Assembly: GCF_013116825.1 (NCBI RefSeq) | Contig: NZ_JABFNS010000026.1 | Location: forward strand, 1-64,000 | Direction of reading: 5' to 3' | DNA: 64,000 bases | Origin: Myxococcus xanthus | GTDB taxonomy: Bacteria; Myxococcota; Myxococcia; Myxococcales; Myxococcaceae | Shown: positions 61,802-64,000 of the stretch, in pieces | Layout of the letters: every line of letters begins with the position of its first letter | How positions within the stretch are numbered: the first letter of the stretch is position 1 | Program-made: the position numbers and the translations under genes | Notes under the pieces: generated by a model | Database searches by the model: none | The model's input: only the letters and a program-made list of their open reading frames with translations | What the model was told of the DNA's origin: nothing

Positions 61802-62632
61802 ATGCACATGTCGTGGGACGAGATCCAGACCATCGAGGCGCTGGTACGAACGGGCAGCGTCGAGGCAGCCGGGCGCGAGCTCTTGCTGCGACACTCGTCG
61901 GTGTCCCGCCGCATCGCGGGACTCGAAGCGCGGTACGGGGTGGTGCTGTTCGTGCGCGGCTCGCGGCTTGTTCCGACCCCGCTGGCGGCGGAAATCGCGC
62001 TCCGCGCCGGAACGATGCGAACCCAAGCAACCGAGGTGGCGGGTCTGATGACCGCGGAGCAGCGGGGACGGCAGCAGCGAGTGGTGATTACGACGAGCGA
62101 CGTCCTGGCTCCGCTCTTGTTTCTGGCGCTGTCCACCATCTCACCGACGCAATCCGTGGAAGTCCTGGTGAGCGACGAGGAGATGGCTCTGGTGCCGGGA
62201 CGCGTCGACCTCGCGCTTCGTCCGAAGCACGAACCGGGTGGCGCGCTACGTGGACGTCGGCTTGGGCGGCTGCGGATCGGGGTCTATCGAAGGTCCAGCG
62301 GGAAGGCGAACTGGATACTTCCGAGCTCGGCCCTCCGCGCCAAGACCTCGATGCAGTGGTGGCGCTTTGTTCCGAAGGATGCACCCGAAGCCGTTCTGTG
62401 TGACTCGCTGCTCGGGATTCGAGATGCCTGCTGTGCCGGACTCGGACTCGCGGCATTTCCGAGCTTTCTCGCTCATGGGGACCCTCGGCTCCGATTGGAG
62501 AGAGAGCTCGAAGGGGGACCTCCGCTCTGGCTCCTCGCGCCGGCTGCTCGCGAGGGGGCAAGGGGCCTCAAGGAGACGCAGGACGCCCTCTTCCGGGCCT
62601 TGCGCGCGACAGAAGGGGCCTTCGCGAAGTAG
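61802..62632 (+). CDS. LysR family transcriptional regulator (pirin divergon)
   Basis: A 276-residue LysR-type regulator with helix-turn-helix at the N-terminus (QTIEALVRTGSVEAAGRELL, then RHSSVSRRIAGLE) and a PBP2-like effector domain. ATG 61802 or 61808 may be used; the frame reaches a TTG at 61781 that would run through the inverted repeat. The protein is slightly short for the family (about 295), mainly in the effector domain. Divergent from the pirin gene, so that is its likely target. Confidence 0.84.
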   Translation: MHMSWDEIQTIEALVRTGSVEAAGRELLLRHSSVSRRIAGLEARYGVVLFVRGSRLVPTPLAAEIALRAGTMRTQATEVAGLMTAEQRGRQQRVVITTSDVLAPLLFLALSTISPTQSVEVLVSDEEMALVPGRVDLALRPKHEPGGALRGRRLGRLRIGVYRRSSGKANWILPSSALRAKTSMQWWRFVPKDAPEAVLCDSLLGIRDACCAGLGLAAFPSFLAHGDPRLRLERELEGGPPLWLLAPAAREGARGLKETQDALFRALRATEGAFAK

Positions 62633-62802
62633 GGTCAGCGGGCCACCGCACGTCGGTCCCCACGCTCGGCGAAGATGAAATCCCGCATTCGTCATGCCCC
62701 CCTGTGTCAGGGGAGATGTCGCCTCTGCCGCGCGCGCCTCGCTCCTCCCCCTCCTGTTCTTTCAGCAGCGAGGAGGCTGCGGCTTCTTCCGAACTGCAAT
62801 TG

Positions 62803-62821
62803 TAGGACTAAGCTGGTCCTA
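62803..62821. promoter_or_regulatory. TAGGAC palindrome in a 358-base gap
   Basis: TAGGAC-N7-GTCCTA, a perfect 6-bp inverted repeat, lies between the lysR stop and the IS3 stub. It looks like a dimeric-repressor operator, but no intact gene is positioned to be controlled by it. The rest of 62633-62853 holds nothing else I can support. Confidence 0.35.
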
Positions 62822-62853
62822 TGCGTTAGGGACCTGTCCGTTCGAAATGGGGG

Positions 62854-62975
62854 CTACACGACCCAGTCCAGCAGGGCCCGCCGCAGTTCCTCCACGGTGG
62901 AGAAGGTGTGCATCCAGAGCAGTTGCTCCTTGTGGGGACGAATGAAGCGCTCGACACAGGGATGAGCGCTGAGCA
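62854..62975 (-). mobile_element. IS3-family transposase (integrase) fragment
   Basis: The minus strand reads CVERFIRPHKEQLLWMHTFS then TVEELRRALLDW before a stop at 62854. This is the late rve/DDE integrase-core segment of IS3-group OrfB proteins (usual form ERFIRTLKEQxLWxxxFxTVEELR). Only about 40 residues remain, and no terminal repeats or start were found. Confidence 0.62.
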
Positions 62976-62990
62976 GCCCGGCCGGCCGCA

Positions 62991-63389
62991 TCAAGACTGC
63001 GGCGCCGTCCAGACAAGGTTCCACAGGTGGCCGTCCAAGTCCTCGAAGCCCTGGTCATACATGAATCCATGGTCCTCGGGCGGATGCGGAATGCGGCCGC
63101 CGGCAGCGACGGCCTTGGCGATCAGACTGTCCACTTCCTCCCGGCTCTCGCAGCTCAGGCAGATGACGACCTCGTTGGCGTCTTTCGCCTGCACGACGGG
63201 CTTGTCGATGAGGGTCTTGAAGAGCGCTTCGGTCGTCAGCATGGCATGAATGCTGCCATCCACGATGACCATGAGCGCCGCGCTCTCGTTACTGAATTGT
63301 GGATTGAAGCTGAAGCCGAGAGCGGAAAAGAAGGCTTGGGATTTATCCAGGTTTTTGACCGGAAGATTGAAGATAATCTCCTTGTTCAT
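62991..63389 (-). CDS. VOC (glyoxalase/bleomycin resistance) family protein
   Basis: A 132-residue vicinal-oxygen-chelate protein with paired beta-alpha-beta-beta-beta halves (FNLPVKNLDKSQAFFSALGF at the start, DLDGHLWNLVW at the end). It is of the small PhnB/YaeR-like kind used in diverse small-molecule reactions. The His/Glu metal ligands are not all obvious, so activity is uncertain. ATG 63389 has GAGGACAGC directly before it; the longer open frame upstream is not protein-like. The G/C content is lower than in most neighbours. Confidence 0.86.
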   Translation of the reverse strand: MNKEIIFNLPVKNLDKSQAFFSALGFSFNPQFSNESAALMVIVDGSIHAMLTTEALFKTLIDKPVVQAKDANEVVICLSCESREEVDSLIAKAVAAGGRIPHPPEDHGFMYDQGFEDLDGHLWNLVWTAPQS

Positions 63390-63559
63390 GCTGTCCTCAT
63401 GTCGAAAGGTGAGTCGAATGCTGGGGGCGGGTTTCGCAGGTGAGAGGCCCCGTGTCGAACCATGACATGTCTTCGACGCGTGCTGCCGGTGGGGCCATGA
63501 CAGATGACGAAGAGTGCCTGGCCGCGATGTTACGGACTTTGTACGTGATGTCTGGGCAT

Positions 63560-63599
63560 GACGCGCGTTTTGACGCAGCCTTGACGCACCCATGACGCA
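63560..63599 (+). promoter_or_regulatory. four TGACGC motifs phased by one helical turn
   Basis: TGACGC occurs at 63560, 63572, 63583 and 63594 (spacing 12, 11, 11), with the last three in an 11-base unit TTGACGCAGCC-like. Such direct repeats on one DNA face are typical of OmpR/PhoB-class response-regulator sites. They lie about 185 bases upstream of the lipoprotein gene and 170 bases upstream of the VOC gene. Confidence 0.5.
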
Positions 63600-63784
63600 G
63601 CGACCGGATTTTGGGTAGGCACACCGGTCCCGTACAGCGAACACGGGACCGGGCCCTTGACCTGCTGCTTCTCGTAGATGACCCGCGATCGTGATTCCTT
63701 CCGCCCGGACCTGAGGCGGCCCGAGTCGGTGCCTTTGGTCCGCGACGGTAAGGAGTGCCATCTGCAGCCAGGAGTAACATCGAT

Positions 63785-64000
63785 ATGAACATCCGTTGGA
63801 TGAAGGCCACGTTGCTTTCCGCCGTGCTCATGGGTCTGGCCGGTGCGTGCGGAGGCGCGCCCGGCGCCGATGATGCCTCAAGCGTTGGAGGTCTCGGCGC
63901 CGATGATGCCTTGAGCGATGGAGGTCTCGGCGCCGATGATGCCTTGAGCGATGGAGGTTCAGGCGCCGATGATGTCTCGAGCGATGGAGGTCTCGGCGCC
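63785..64000 (+). CDS. lipoprotein with 11-residue tandem repeats (partial, runs off the window)
   Basis: The first 72 residues of a lipoprotein: signal peptide with Cys22 in GLAGAC, then GGAPGADDA and an 11-residue repeat of the form GADDALSDGGL. The repeat continues to the window edge with no stop, so the length and any folded domain are unknown. The acidic Gly/Asp/Ser repeat could be an extended surface linker or, given the Asp-Gly pairs, bind calcium. CCAGGAG ten bases before the ATG is the ribosome binding site. Confidence 0.72.
   Translation, partial: MNIRWMKATLLSAVLMGLAGACGGAPGADDASSVGGLGADDALSDGGLGADDALSDGGSGADDVSSDGGLGA
63863..64000 (+). repeat. 33-bp tandem repeat in the lipoprotein gene
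   Basis: GGCGCCGATGATG-type units start at 63863, 63896, 63929, 63962 and 63995, exactly 33 bases apart (11 codons). Four full copies differ by a few bases and the fifth is cut by the window end. Confidence 0.9.

Overview
The window is high-GC bacterial DNA with the look of a myxobacterium (Myxococcus/Corallococcus type). The evidence is a eukaryote-like Ser/Thr kinase with a long C-terminal tail, many lipoproteins with Pro/Asp/Ala/Gly linkers, secreted peptidases, PAS-AraC and LysR regulators, and strong third-position G/C. The species is an inference. No rRNA, tRNA or CRISPR array was seen.

Left third (1-24 kb), metabolic core. A divergent pair (PAS-AraC regulator and secreted M9-type collagenase) abuts a six-gene, translationally coupled operon on the minus strand (3704-9836). 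The operon encodes every step from trans-4-hydroxy-L-proline to 2-oxoglutarate: epimerase, three-subunit D-hydroxyproline dehydrogenase, pyrroline-4-hydroxy-2-carboxylate deaminase, and 2-oxoglutarate semialdehyde dehydrogenase. Collagenase plus this operon reads as a collagen-to-TCA module. Next come an AAA ATPase, a DUF2911 protein, and a complete bacillithiol operon bshC-bshB-bshA. Divergent from the latter is a three-gene unit: secreted PIG-L/LmbE deacetylase, 59-residue membrane protein and sodium:solute symporter. A tail-anchored protein with three ETRMGPV repeats and a large KatE-type catalase follow.

Middle (24-48 kb). Here are a SRPBCC protein, L-serine ammonia-lyase, a kinase operon with two secreted proteins of unknown function ending at a hairpin terminator, a GNAT acetyltransferase, an ammonium transporter and a large lipoprotein. 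A probable metal- or stress-responsive cluster follows on the minus strand (42714-35223): ECF sigma factor, Cys-rich membrane protein, TRASH/YHS-like lipoprotein, TolC-type outer membrane protein, RND permease and RND adaptor. An aldo/keto reductase diverges from a glucose dehydrogenase / GH15 trehalase-type pair.

Right third (48-64 kb), accessory and eroding. A divergent lysR / serine-threonine dehydratase pair has base use unlike its neighbours. Around it lie a methyltransferase, a frameshifted trypsin-like protease, another broken ORF, an Rhs tip joined to a broken short-chain dehydrogenase, and IS66 and IS3 transposase stubs. Intact genes between these include a YjdM protein, a trigger-factor-like chaperone lacking the ribosome-binding domain beside an amphipathic Ala/Gly/Lys-rich protein, a cytokinin-dehydrogenase-like flavoprotein, a Met/Cys-rich periplasmic protein, a gluzincin-like secreted protein, a pirin/LysR pair and a VOC protein. 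The window ends inside a lipoprotein gene made of 33-bp tandem repeats, preceded by four helically phased TGACGC motifs.
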